Part shown: piece after piece, positions 25,026 through 34,016 of the stretch
Layout of the letters: every line of letters starts with the position of its first letter
How positions within the stretch are numbered: the stretch's first letter is position 1
Assembly: GCA_910577335.1 (NCBI GenBank)
Contig: CAJTMJ010000013.1
Coordinates: forward strand, 22,923 to 86,922
Reading direction: 5' to 3'
Source of the DNA: an uncultured Duncaniella sp.
GTDB lineage: Bacteria > Bacteroidota > Bacteroidia > Bacteroidales > Muribaculaceae
DNA length: 64,000 nucleotides
Made by a program: the position numbers and the translations under genes
The notes under the pieces: model-generated
Database searches by the model: none
The model's input: the letters and a program-made list of their open reading frames with translations, nothing else
What the model was told of the DNA's origin: nothing

Positions 25026-26468
25026 ATGCAATCATTTGAAACTGTAATAAAAAAGCTTGACAGAAAGCTTTTCCATACCATAGGTGAGGCGGCGGATTCA
25101 ATCTGTCGCCCCTGCTATGCGGTGGGGGGATGTGTGCGGGATCTGTTTCTTGACCGTCCGTCAAAGGATATAGATTTTGTGACAGTCGGTAGCGGCATCG
25201 AACTTGCGCAGATTGTCGCCGAACATCTTGGACGGGGAACACATCTAAACGTATTCCGAAACTTCGGGACCGCACAAGTGAAACGCCGTGACATTGAGCT
25301 GGAATTTGTGGGCGCACGAAAGGAGTCATACGATCGTAATTCACGCAAACCCATAGTGGAGGATGGAACGCTGGAAGAAGATTTGTCTCGCAGGGACTTC
25401 ACAATAAACGCATTGGCGATACAAATCAACAACGTAGGTTTCGGCACTCTGATCGACCTCTTCGACGGACAGGGTGACATGGAGCGACGAATATTGCGCA
25501 CACCCTTGGATCCTGACATCACTTTCAGCGACGACCCGCTCAGAATGATGCGTGCGGTCAGATTCGCCACTCAGCTACAATTCGATATCTACCCTGAGAC
25601 GTTTGAAGCCATACGCCGAAATGCCGAACGGATAAAAATCATATCCAAGGAACGTGTGGTGGACGAGCTGATGAAAATTATGGCATCGCCGAAACCATCC
25701 ATAGGCTGGGATCTGCTCATGAAATCAGGATTGCTATCATTGATTTTCCCCGAGCTTGCAGCTATGAAGGGTGTGGAAGTTGTAAACGGCAGAGGACACA
25801 AAGATAATTTCTATCACACTCTCGCCGTGCTCGACAATGTGTCAGCCAAAAGCGATAATGTATGGTTAAGATGGGCTGCACTGATGCATGATATTGCAAA
25901 ACCGGTAACAAAACGCTGGGACGAAAAGATTGGATGGACTTTCCATAACCATAATTTCATTGGTGCGAAGATGGTGCCGAAGATTTTCCGCAATATGCGC
26001 CTTCCTCAGGACACAAAAATGAAATATGTGGCTAAATTAGTGGAATTGCACATGCGCCCCATAGCGTTGGTTGAGGATGAGGTGACTGATTCGGCGGTAA
26101 GACGTCTTATAAATGACGCCGGTGACGATCTGGAAGACCTAATGGCACTCTGCGAGGCTGACATCACATCCAAAAATCAAGAAAAAGTACGTCGCATACT
26201 CGATAATTTCACTCTTGTTCGCAACAAGATGGTTGATCTTAACGAACGTGACAATATAAGGAATTTCAGTCCTCCCATTGACGGAAATGAGATCATGCAA
26301 ACCTTCGGCATATCCGGTGGTCCCATGATCGGTAAAATCAAAAGCGCCATTAAGAATGCGATACTTGACGGCGACATTCACAATGACTATGACGAAGCCC
26401 GGGAATTGATGCTGAAACTTGCAGCAGCCGAAGGTCTTACACCGGTCGGAGATGGCAATCAACAATAA
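25026..26468 (+). CDS. cca: CCA tRNA nucleotidyltransferase with HD domain
   Basis: A 480-residue class II nucleotidyltransferase. The N-terminal catalytic motif is YAVGGCVRDLFLDRPSKDID, followed by RRDFTINALAIQ and a second-domain RMMRAVRFATQL. An HD phosphohydrolase domain follows (ALMHDIAKPVTKRWD, HNHNFIGAKMV). Such enzymes add or repair the 3'-CCA end of tRNA; the HD part trims or has 2',3'-cyclic phosphatase activity. The sequence is full length. Confidence 0.93.
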   Translation: MQSFETVIKKLDRKLFHTIGEAADSICRPCYAVGGCVRDLFLDRPSKDIDFVTVGSGIELAQIVAEHLGRGTHLNVFRNFGTAQVKRRDIELEFVGARKESYDRNSRKPIVEDGTLEEDLSRRDFTINALAIQINNVGFGTLIDLFDGQGDMERRILRTPLDPDITFSDDPLRMMRAVRFATQLQFDIYPETFEAIRRNAERIKIISKERVVDELMKIMASPKPSIGWDLLMKSGLLSLIFPELAAMKGVEVVNGRGHKDNFYHTLAVLDNVSAKSDNVWLRWAALMHDIAKPVTKRWDEKIGWTFHNHNFIGAKMVPKIFRNMRLPQDTKMKYVAKLVELHMRPIALVEDEVTDSAVRRLINDAGDDLEDLMALCEADITSKNQEKVRRILDNFTLVRNKMVDLNERDNIRNFSPPIDGNEIMQTFGISGGPMIGKIKSAIKNAILDGDIHNDYDEARELMLKLAAAEGLTPVGDGNQQ

Positions 26469-26516
26469 ATACGCTATTGAGAATTAGCAGTTGTAACTTG
26501 ACAAATTAAAAGGTAA

Positions 26517-26852
26517 ATGTATTATATAACCAAACGATTTGAATTGGCTGGATGCCATAGGCTGGAACTTTCCTACGAAAGCAAATGCAGTCGTCTGCAC
26601 GGACACAACTGGATTGTAACCGTACACTGTCGTGCGAAGGAATTAAACCGTGACGGCATGGTGGTAGATTTTTCGCATATCAAAGAGCGTATAACAAGCT
26701 ACCTTGACCATGGCAATTTTAATGAATTGCTACCTTTTAACCCAACAGCTGAAAATATTGCTCGATGGATCTGCGACCAGATACCGAATTGCTATCGTGT
26801 GGATGTTCAGGAAAGCGAAGGTAACACAGCGAGTTATACAATTGACAATTAA
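26517..26852 (+). CDS. queD: 6-carboxytetrahydropterin synthase (QueD)
   Basis: A 111-residue T-fold enzyme. Zinc-ligand histidines are seen in LAGCHRLELSY and SRLHGHNWIVTVH (HxH), with the catalytic-type LDHGNFNELLPFNPTAENIA. It converts 7,8-dihydroneopterin triphosphate to 6-carboxytetrahydropterin, the second step of queuosine synthesis. The next gene, queE, performs the following step. Its last codons (TIDN) and stop lie inside a short TTGACAATT-type palindrome. Confidence 0.93.
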   Translation: MYYITKRFELAGCHRLELSYESKCSRLHGHNWIVTVHCRAKELNRDGMVVDFSHIKERITSYLDHGNFNELLPFNPTAENIARWICDQIPNCYRVDVQESEGNTASYTIDN

Positions 26853-26876
26853 CAATTGTCAATTGTCAATTGAGAT
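26839..26876. repeat. CAATTGACAATT palindrome between queD and queE
   Basis: A 12-bp perfect inverted repeat (26839-26850 and 26854-26865, 3-nt loop) followed by a further TCAATTG copy. It overlaps the queD stop codon and belongs to the same sequence family as the 1307-1522 region. It may act as a stem in the mRNA between the two genes. Confidence 0.7.
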
Positions 26877-26883
26877 TCTGATT

Positions 26884-27450
26884 ATGTATAGAGTTAACGA
26901 AATTTTTTATTCGCTTCAAGGCGAGGGGTATTTTACCGGGACGGCGGCGGTGTTTCTGCGTTTTAGCGGATGTAATCTAAAATGCGATTTTTGCGACACT
27001 CGCCATGAGGAATATACCGAGATGAATGCCGGCGAGATACTTGAAAAAGTGTCGGCATATTCGTCACGCCATCTTATAATCACCGGAGGGGAACCGTCAT
27101 TACAAATTGACGACATACTCATAGATATGCTCCACGATGGCGGCTTCTTCATTCAGGTAGAGACAAACGGCACTAACAAATTGCCCGAAAGTATCGATTG
27201 GGTTACATGTTCACCAAAAGGGAGCCATGAAATAAAGCTCAAGACTATCGACGAATTAAAACTTGTTTATTTGGGACAGGATGTGGAGGCTATAGCCAAC
27301 AATATCAACGCTTCACACTATTTCCTACAGCCATGCACATCACCTGTCTACCCCGAAGGGTCGAACACAGCTGAAACCGTATCATATATTCTCACCCACC
27401 CGCATTGGCGCTTATCACTTCAGACGCACAAATTAATTAACATACAATAA
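26884..27450 (+). CDS. queE: 7-carboxy-7-deazaguanine synthase (QueE)
   Basis: A 188-residue radical-SAM enzyme. The start ATG at 26884 gives MYRVNEIFYSLQGEGYFTG, the standard QueE N-terminus; the frame is open further upstream into queD, but that part is not homologous-looking. The cluster motif is SGCNLKCDFCDT (CxxxCxxC), and HLIITGGEPSLQ is the second radical-SAM block. It makes CDG, the 7-deazaguanine precursor of queuosine, from the QueD product. Confidence 0.93.
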   Translation: MYRVNEIFYSLQGEGYFTGTAAVFLRFSGCNLKCDFCDTRHEEYTEMNAGEILEKVSAYSSRHLIITGGEPSLQIDDILIDMLHDGGFFIQVETNGTNKLPESIDWVTCSPKGSHEIKLKTIDELKLVYLGQDVEAIANNINASHYFLQPCTSPVYPEGSNTAETVSYILTHPHWRLSLQTHKLINIQ

Positions 27451-27503
27451 GTTTTTTGAACGAGAGCACCCGTATAGTTGTTATTTATAAATAAACTATT
27501 TAT

Positions 27504-28574
27504 ATGGGAACGGCTAATACATCACGTGATGAAATGCTCTCTAAATTAGGGCGTATTGTGAAGATTATCCTGTCGGTAGGTATCTCGGCAGGGTTGATTG
27601 TATGGTTGTTCCATAAAGTAAACATCCATCAGATTGAATCCATTATCCGTCAGGGTGTGGACTACAGATATATCGTGGCTATGATGGGTATTACCGTGTT
27701 GTCACACATCATACGAGGTATCCGTTGGGGTATTCAGCTCCGTGCAGCCGGGATACCTCGTATACCTGTAGTTGCTGAAAGTGTCTCTATATTCGGAGCA
27801 TACGCATTGAACTTGGTATTCCCCTTCTTAGGCGAAGCTTGGCGATGTGTCTATATCTCGAAACGTGAAAATTGCAAACTATCGACAGTGGTAGGCACCG
27901 ATCTCGGCGACCGTGCCTCGGACGGCATCATGATATTGCTACTCGTAATACTGACCATGTTTGTGGCAAAATCATCCATCGATAAATTCCTTGACAAATA
28001 TCCTCTCGGTAAAAGTATAGACCATATCTTCACCAACGGAGCTATATGGATCTGGATTGTGGTAATCACGGCAGTACTAGTTATCGGATATTACCTGTTT
28101 CGGCATACCAAATTTGTACAAGGTATAATGACAAGCACACGCCGTATATGGGACGGTTTCAAAGTACTGTTCCACATGAAAGGCACAGGGATGTATCTCA
28201 TACTTACACTTGGAATATGGGTATGTTACTACCTTGAAGCATACGTGTGCTTCTTCGCATTCCCCTTTACCCGTGAACTTGTGACAAGCGACGGCTACTT
28301 TTTAGGGCTGATACCCGGACTTGTGGTATTCGTATTCGGGTCATGCAGCATGGGGGTGCCTTCAAACGGAGGTCTTGGACCATGGAATATAGCAGTGATG
28401 TTCGCCCTAAGCCTTTTCGGCATTAAAGAAAGTGACGGTGCGGCATATTCAATAGTATGTTGGAGCTTCCAAGCCCTCATCCTTGTCGCCACTGGTATCT
28501 TCAGCGCATTTTACATCATGCTCTCTAACCGTAATCGCAAGGAGAAATTGCCGGAGAAACAATCTATTGGTTGA
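27504..28574 (+). CDS. Lysylphosphatidylglycerol synthase-like (UPF0104) membrane protein
   Basis: A 356-residue integral membrane protein with about eight hydrophobic helices. It has the flippase-like signature of the UPF0104/LPG_synthase_TM family: FGAYALNLVFPFLGEAWRC, then VGTDLGDRASDGIMILLLV, and a late GVPSNGGLGPWNIAVMFAL. No lysyl-transferase domain is present, so it is not MprF itself. In related systems this module flips a lipid or prenyl-linked sugar. Substrate unknown. The tail is short and basic. Confidence 0.85.
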   Translation: MGTANTSRDEMLSKLGRIVKIILSVGISAGLIVWLFHKVNIHQIESIIRQGVDYRYIVAMMGITVLSHIIRGIRWGIQLRAAGIPRIPVVAESVSIFGAYALNLVFPFLGEAWRCVYISKRENCKLSTVVGTDLGDRASDGIMILLLVILTMFVAKSSIDKFLDKYPLGKSIDHIFTNGAIWIWIVVITAVLVIGYYLFRHTKFVQGIMTSTRRIWDGFKVLFHMKGTGMYLILTLGIWVCYYLEAYVCFFAFPFTRELVTSDGYFLGLIPGLVVFVFGSCSMGVPSNGGLGPWNIAVMFALSLFGIKESDGAAYSIVCWSFQALILVATGIFSAFYIMLSNRNRKEKLPEKQSIG

Positions 28575-28604
28575 ATTGCTTACTAAAAATTAACAGGATT
28601 TTTG

Positions 28605-28612
28605 TAATTTTG
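28605..28612 (+). promoter_or_regulatory. -7 promoter element for the 5'-nucleotidase gene
   Basis: TAATTTTG, in the context TTTTTGTAATTTTGCACTC, is an exact TAnnTTTG, 32 bp before the start codon. No clear -33 element was found. Confidence 0.55.
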
Positions 28613-28643
28613 CACTCTTGTTAAATCATATTCAACTCAACTA

Positions 28644-30164
28644 ATGAATCTTAAATCCGTCTTTATAGGTGCTTTCACTCTGGGAGCATTGATACTTGGA
28701 GGGTGCAAACCGTCAGCCGACAGCAATCACTTGGTAATACTCCACACCAACGATACCCATTCTGCCATCGAGCCAAACAGCAAAGACCTTGGTGGTATAG
28801 CTCGCCGCAAAGTTTTGGTTGACAGTGTTAGGGATGTACGTGAGAATGTGCTCCTTGTTGACGCAGGCGATGCCGTGCAAGGCTCATTATATTACACCCT
28901 CTTTGGCGGAGAGGTGGAACGTGTGCTCATGAATGCCTTAGGATATGACATTCAGATACTCGGCAATCATGAGTTCGACAAAGGGATGGATAAACTCGCT
29001 GAAGAGTGGAAACAGCTTAATGCCGTGCGCTTAAGCACCAACTATGACATGACAGGCTCAACCCTTGACGGGCTTTTTGTTCCATCGCTTATAAAAGAGT
29101 TTGACGGTAAAAAAGTGGGATTTCTCGGCATTAACCTCAACCCTGCCGGGATGATAGTTGAAGAAAATTACAAAGGTATTAAATATGTGGATGCTATTGA
29201 GGCGGCAAACGCAGAAGCTGCCAAACTCAAAAACGAGGGTGCCGACATAGTAATAGCTGTGACCCATATAGGATATGACAACGATAACGATTACAGCGAC
29301 CTTACGCTTGCTGCCGCATCAAAAGATATCGACCTAATCATCGGCGGTCATTCCCACACAGTGGTTGACCCGAAGAACAAAGATGCCAAATGGAGAGTTG
29401 CCAATGCCGTTGGCGACACTGTGTCAGTGCTTCAAACAGGTTCAAACGGCGTAAACCTCGGAGAGATAGATATAAATCTTGACACCAAGGAGGTAAGTGC
29501 CAAGCTCATACCTGTGAATTCACGTCTTGACAGCAATGTGAAACCTGAAATTGAAGCATTGATTGCCCCCTATCGCCAAGCGGTGGATTCAATGCGTTCG
29601 AAGAAGATTGGTGTTTCGCCATACGAATTTGACCGCAAATCGCCCGAAATGCTCAATCTATTAAGCGATTTCGTAAGGATGCGCGGAACGGAACTTGCCA
29701 AGCGACCGGTTGACATAGCGATAATGAACAAGGGTGGTATACGAAACAATCTACCAAAGGGTGACATCACCCAAGGGGGAATAATTGACATCGCTCCATT
29801 CGACAACTCAGTTGTAGTTATGGAGATCAAGGGTAAAGATCTATTGGATAACTTTGAAATCATGGCTGCGCAGGACGGTCAGGGTGTGAGCAGCAATGTG
29901 AAAGCTGTGTATGACCCAAACAATTTTGCATTAAACACCGCCACGATAGACGGAAAGGAAATAAATCCCAACGCCACATACATATTGGCTACAATAGATT
30001 ATCTCGCAGCCGGAAACGACTACATGACTCCGCTTAAAAACGGTAAAATAATCGCTGTCAGCCCGGATATTCTTTATAAATCATTGATTGACTATATATC
30101 GACAGGTAAACTTGACTCCATCATGGCTGCTCCAGACACTAACCGACGCATGAGCAGTTTCTAA
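28644..30164 (+). CDS. Lipoprotein 5'-nucleotidase/2',3'-cyclic phosphodiesterase (UshA-like)
   Basis: A 506-residue lipoprotein (lipobox LILGGC). The N-terminal metallophosphatase domain has all the dinuclear metal motifs: VILHTNDTHSAIEP, LLVDAGDAVQGSLYY, QILGNHEFDKGM, VTHIGYDNDNDY and IIGGHSHTVVDP. The C-terminal 5_nucleotid_C domain includes IAIMNKGGIRNNLPKGDI and YLAAGNDYMTPLKN, which bind the base. It probably dephosphorylates extracellular or periplasmic nucleotides for nucleoside uptake. Confidence 0.93.
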   Translation: MNLKSVFIGAFTLGALILGGCKPSADSNHLVILHTNDTHSAIEPNSKDLGGIARRKVLVDSVRDVRENVLLVDAGDAVQGSLYYTLFGGEVERVLMNALGYDIQILGNHEFDKGMDKLAEEWKQLNAVRLSTNYDMTGSTLDGLFVPSLIKEFDGKKVGFLGINLNPAGMIVEENYKGIKYVDAIEAANAEAAKLKNEGADIVIAVTHIGYDNDNDYSDLTLAAASKDIDLIIGGHSHTVVDPKNKDAKWRVANAVGDTVSVLQTGSNGVNLGEIDINLDTKEVSAKLIPVNSRLDSNVKPEIEALIAPYRQAVDSMRSKKIGVSPYEFDRKSPEMLNLLSDFVRMRGTELAKRPVDIAIMNKGGIRNNLPKGDITQGGIIDIAPFDNSVVVMEIKGKDLLDNFEIMAAQDGQGVSSNVKAVYDPNNFALNTATIDGKEINPNATYILATIDYLAAGNDYMTPLKNGKIIAVSPDILYKSLIDYISTGKLDSIMAAPDTNRRMSSF

Positions 30165-30190
30165 TTCATATTAATAATTATATTTCGCAA

Positions 30191-30565
30191 ATGAACGGAT
30201 GGCTTACTGTGGGATTACTCGTAATCTCAAACATATTTATGACCTTTGCTTGGTACGGGCAGTTGAAACTGCAACAGATGAAGGTCATCACGTCAAACAC
30301 CCCGCTTATAGTAGTGATACTTATGTCATGGGGCATTGCTCTATTAGAATACTGTTTCATGGTACCGGCAAACAAATACGGGTTCCATGAGAACGGTGGC
30401 GCATTCTCTTTAATGCAATTAAAAGTAATACAGGAAGTTATATCACTGGTGATTTTCACTGTGTTTACTATAGTGTTTTTCCGTGGCGAAGCACTCCATT
30501 GGAATCACTTCCTCGCCTTTTGCCTTCTCATCCTCGCCGTCTACTTCGTATTCATGGATACATAA
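30191..30565 (+). CDS. Small DMT-like membrane protein (DUF486)
   Basis: A 124-residue membrane protein with four hydrophobic helices: LLVISNIFMTFAWYGQLKL, VVILMSWGIALLEYCFMVP, VISLVIFTVFTIVFF and FLAFCLLILAVYFVFMDT. It matches the DUF486/DMT-like family, where NKYG and the MQLKVIQEV stretch are conserved. The transported substrate is not known. Confidence 0.88.
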   Translation: MNGWLTVGLLVISNIFMTFAWYGQLKLQQMKVITSNTPLIVVILMSWGIALLEYCFMVPANKYGFHENGGAFSLMQLKVIQEVISLVIFTVFTIVFFRGEALHWNHFLAFCLLILAVYFVFMDT

Positions 30566-30595
30566 ATATATCCATGAGAATCGGATGTATGCCAC

Positions 30596-32437
30596 CTATG
30601 ATTTATGATACAGGTTCATCCTGCAATTTTTGCAGTCAAATTCCACCCTCATGCGCACAGAGCCGCTTACAAGATAGAGATCTGACGGTAACTCTTTGCC
30701 CGCCGGAGTCAGAAGGCATTTTCCCAACTCTTTACGCAGACAGTAACGTGTGGTCATAACGGGGATTTCACCTGATGGACGTTCCACTTCCACCGCAGGC
30801 ATCACTTTAGTTACGCCATGTGACTTATAAAATTCCTGCGCAAGACGATTTGCCACATTATCATGGATAGTTAACACATCACCTTTCGGAAATGCCACAT
30901 CCATATTCTCAGGCAATCTGTAGCCGAATTTATAATTAATCCGTCGTGCCATATCAAGTTTCTCCACTCCGTCACGACGTAATTGTGCCAATACGGATGC
31001 CGGGATGAAATAATTGCCTACAAGATCAATTATTTTTCCCGCATGATATATAGTCCCACCCAACTTATCAAGTATTCTGCGACGAGGCGACTCCTGCGGG
31101 GTGACTGCCGGGTCAATACGCTCCAATGTAGTGGTGACTGTTACGGCATTCCCATCATTGTCACTCAATTCAAGACATATCCGGTTATCATATACAAGAC
31201 GCAACACCATGTTTTCATCTATCGTGCGTACCGGCTGTGCAGCAGCTATCACATCGTCAAATTCCTTGTCTCTATTGCGATACAACACTGTGCCGGCAGG
31301 GATTGCCTGAGGAGATGCCGGATATAATTTCGACCCGTCCACACGATTAAGGCGAAATCCGGTAAAAATTCCATCTTTATTAAAATATCCAAGTCCGTCA
31401 CCATTGGCAAGCGAAGCCGACAGTTCAGCAGTGATTATCTTTGGTGTGCATGACAGCACCTTCCCTATCTTCACTCCTATAGCCTTTGGCGAACCGAATG
31501 ACGCCAATCCCTTAGAGGGTGCCTTCCCTGACAAGAAATAAGGAGTATACCCTCGATTGAATGTTTTATCGAGCGACGGATTGAAACCGGGACGGCTTCT
31601 ACCTATCGACTGTCGCACGTATTTGCCATCGCTATCCTCCACAAGTCGGTCAAGTATGCGTGAATAGGCAGCGACAGTGTTCTTAACGTATGCCTCATCC
31701 TTCAGGCGACCTTCTATCTTAAACGACGACACACCAGCTTCAGCCATATCGGCAATTGAATTAGACCGGTTAAGGTCTCGCAATGACAAAAGATGAGATT
31801 CACGTTTCAACACATTCCCTCGTGAATCGACCAAATCGTATGGAAGACGACATATCTGTGCGCACTCCCCTCGGTTGGCACTTCTGCCATTGTTCATAAA
31901 ACTTGCACGGCAATCGCCACTATAGCTCACGCACAACGCACCATGTATGAACGCCTCCAGCGACGACGGAACCGCTGCATGTATCGCAGATATCTCAGCC
32001 AATGACAACTCTCGCGCAAGCACAAGACGTGAAAACCCGACTTCCGAAAGGAAACGAGCCTTCTCAACGTCACGTATATCACACTGGGTGCTCGCATGAA
32101 GTTCTATCGGTGGAATATCCATGCGTAATATTCCCATATCCTGAATGATCAACGCATCCACCCCTATGCGGTAAAGGTCGGAGATAAGCTTCTCCACTTC
32201 ACGCAATTCACTATCATAGATGATAGTATTGACGGTGGCATATACCTTCGCATTATACTGATGTGCAAAATCCACCACACGGCGCATATCATCTATCGAA
32301 TTGGCAGCTGCTCGACGCGCGCCATGGCTTGAAGCACCCATATATATCGCATCCGCACCACACAGTATAGCCTGTATAGCAATATCGGCATTTTTAGCCG
32401 GAGCAAGAAGTTCGAGAGGAAGTGACTTATCAGCCAT
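30596..32437 (-). CDS. U32 peptidase-family RNA hydroxylation protein (RlhA-like)
   Basis: A 613-residue U32 protein. The N-terminal domain has LELLAPAKNADIAIQAILCG, GADAIYMGA, and the cluster of cysteines GALCVSYSGDCRAS, GECAQICRLPY, which likely holds an iron-sulfur cluster. A C-terminal DUF3656-like region and late cysteines (DCKNCRMN) follow. E. coli RlhA (about 650 residues) has the same layout and is needed for 23S rRNA C2501 hydroxylation; TrhP acts on tRNA U34. Full-length RlhA-like function is more likely because of the DUF3656-like part. It is convergent with the DUF486 gene. Confidence 0.85.
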   Translation of the reverse strand: MADKSLPLELLAPAKNADIAIQAILCGADAIYMGASSHGARRAAANSIDDMRRVVDFAHQYNAKVYATVNTIIYDSELREVEKLISDLYRIGVDALIIQDMGILRMDIPPIELHASTQCDIRDVEKARFLSEVGFSRLVLARELSLAEISAIHAAVPSSLEAFIHGALCVSYSGDCRASFMNNGRSANRGECAQICRLPYDLVDSRGNVLKRESHLLSLRDLNRSNSIADMAEAGVSSFKIEGRLKDEAYVKNTVAAYSRILDRLVEDSDGKYVRQSIGRSRPGFNPSLDKTFNRGYTPYFLSGKAPSKGLASFGSPKAIGVKIGKVLSCTPKIITAELSASLANGDGLGYFNKDGIFTGFRLNRVDGSKLYPASPQAIPAGTVLYRNRDKEFDDVIAAAQPVRTIDENMVLRLVYDNRICLELSDNDGNAVTVTTTLERIDPAVTPQESPRRRILDKLGGTIYHAGKIIDLVGNYFIPASVLAQLRRDGVEKLDMARRINYKFGYRLPENMDVAFPKGDVLTIHDNVANRLAQEFYKSHGVTKVMPAVEVERPSGEIPVMTTRYCLRKELGKCLLTPAGKELPSDLYLVSGSVRMRVEFDCKNCRMNLYHKS

Positions 32438-32550
32438 GACACAGAATACTTTAGTTAAAATAAGTTAACACAATCTTTTTGATTAAACCTTTGTGGGCTT
32501 TCATCGTCAAAAAGACATATAACGTAATAGAATTAGCTTTTTGATTATAT

Positions 32551-32592
32551 GCTCTGCGTCGGCTCGGGAAGAGTGGCGCAGAGCAATTTTTT
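32551..32592 (+). terminator. Hairpin with T-run on the plus strand, unassigned
   Basis: GCTCTGCG (32551-32558) pairs with CGCAGAGC (32577-32584) and is followed by AATTTTTTT. It lies in the gap between the epimerase and the U32 gene, but no plus-strand gene precedes it within 2 kb. It could terminate an unrecognised small RNA, or only stem-loop the minus-strand mRNA. Confidence 0.4.
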
Positions 32593-32617
32593 TCATGCAA
32601 AATGCGCCAATATGAAA

Positions 32618-32663
32618 AAACTCGCCGGGAGTCTGTCTGTATAACAGAGCTAATGGCGAGTTT
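32618..32663 (-). terminator. Terminator of the lower mannan operon
   Basis: A 9-bp perfect stem, AAACTCGCC (32618-32626) with GGCGAGTTT (32655-32663), separates the epimerase gene from the downstream U32 gene. Read on the minus strand, the stem is followed by TTTTTTC. It marks the 3' end of the GH94-to-epimerase transcript. Confidence 0.7.
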
Positions 32664-32682
32664 ATTGTGTAAAATCGTAGAT

Positions 32683-33981
32683 TTATTCACTCATCATTGA
32701 CAATATGTGCATTGATTCAAGACACATTCGTGAATTATGGTAAGGACATTTCCAAAAACCAGCCTTGTCATCCGACATATTGATTGAACCGTCGGCACGG
32801 CGTGACCAATACCATTCTCCAGCAGGATCTATCAGATTGTCGGCTATGTAGCGCCATGACTGATAGGCGTTGGATAGTTCACGCTGACGGAATGTGGTGC
32901 CATCGCTTTCCGAAGCGGCTGCGTCGGCATGGAAGCAAACAAGGTAAAGTTGACCAATCACATCCTCAGCCTGTACCCACCAATGCTTATCGTTATCGTA
33001 ATGTCCATCAGGATGACGTTCATAGACCATAGAACCATCCCAGCATCTTCCTTGCAAAGCGGCACGAGCAATGTGATAGGTATGGTCGAGAGTTTCCGCA
33101 GTGAGTGCGGGGTCGCCAATCACCTGTGCTGTTTCAAGCAGCAGCCATGAAGCCTCAATATCATGTCCGTATGACTCCGCATCGTTCAATTTATTCCAAT
33201 CGTCATCAAAAAAAAGTATGAGATGATGAGTCTTCGGATTCTCGATACGGTCAAGGAATATGCGGAGCAGATTGCGAGTGGCTTCCTCAACTTTTATTAT
33301 CTGCCTGTCGAGTTCAGACGTCACTTCCGAAGAAGCATTATCTGAAACCACAGAGCCTGACATTTTCTCATGCTTCTCTTTAAGGGCACGCATAAGATTG
33401 GTGTACCCCTCGATAATATGCAGATGCGTATTCATCGTCTTTGACGAATTGGCATCATGCTCACTCAGGCGCATATCTGCAATAGGTTCCCAGTCACGGG
33501 TCATAGCCTCTATGTAACCGTCTTTTTCATTATCTCTGGAATAAACCTCAATACAATGGAACAGGTCAAGTGCAACTTTCAAAGCCTCCTCATCGCCTGT
33601 CGCACGGTAATACTCGGCAAAACCATAGATAATGAAAGCTATTGCATAAAACTGTTTCTTGGTGTCAAGGGGACTGCCATCAGCATTAACACTCCAGTAA
33701 GCTCCCCCATGTTCCTGATCAATAAAATATTCCAAGATATAGTCCTTTGCACGTGTAGCCATCTCCAAATACCGGGCATCCTTGAGATGCAGGTATGCGG
33801 ATGAGAAAGTCCACAGAATTCGGGCATTCAGGATAGCCCCCTTAGGTGCGTCAGCATCAAGATTATTCTCTCCGTCACGTCTTCCGTAGAATCCGCCCCG
33901 GGGGTCAACCATCTCATTCATCCAATAAGGAAGAATGTTTTGGATCAAATTATTTTTCAGTTCAGTTTTAAACGATTCCAT
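32683..33981 (-). CDS. Cellobiose 2-epimerase (AGE superfamily)
   Basis: A 432-residue (alpha/alpha)6-barrel epimerase. Family features are HLHIIEGYTNLMRALK, GHDIEASWLLLETAQ, DKHWWVQAEDVIG and AGFWKCPYHNSRMCLE, which contain the catalytic and ring-binding histidines. It is cytoplasmic. In Bacteroides fragilis the homologue next to GH130 epimerises the reducing-end sugar of beta-1,4-mannobiose to give mannosylglucose, which the GH130 enzyme can phosphorolyse. The order symporter-epimerase and the presence of GH130 two genes upstream match that pathway. It may also act on cellobiose or glucosylmannose. Confidence 0.9.
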   Translation of the reverse strand: MESFKTELKNNLIQNILPYWMNEMVDPRGGFYGRRDGENNLDADAPKGAILNARILWTFSSAYLHLKDARYLEMATRAKDYILEYFIDQEHGGAYWSVNADGSPLDTKKQFYAIAFIIYGFAEYYRATGDEEALKVALDLFHCIEVYSRDNEKDGYIEAMTRDWEPIADMRLSEHDANSSKTMNTHLHIIEGYTNLMRALKEKHEKMSGSVVSDNASSEVTSELDRQIIKVEEATRNLLRIFLDRIENPKTHHLILFFDDDWNKLNDAESYGHDIEASWLLLETAQVIGDPALTAETLDHTYHIARAALQGRCWDGSMVYERHPDGHYDNDKHWWVQAEDVIGQLYLVCFHADAAASESDGTTFRQRELSNAYQSWRYIADNLIDPAGEWYWSRRADGSINMSDDKAGFWKCPYHNSRMCLESMHILSMMSE

Positions 33982-34016
33982 TATAAATAAGAGCTTACAG
34001 AGTACAATATGCAGAA

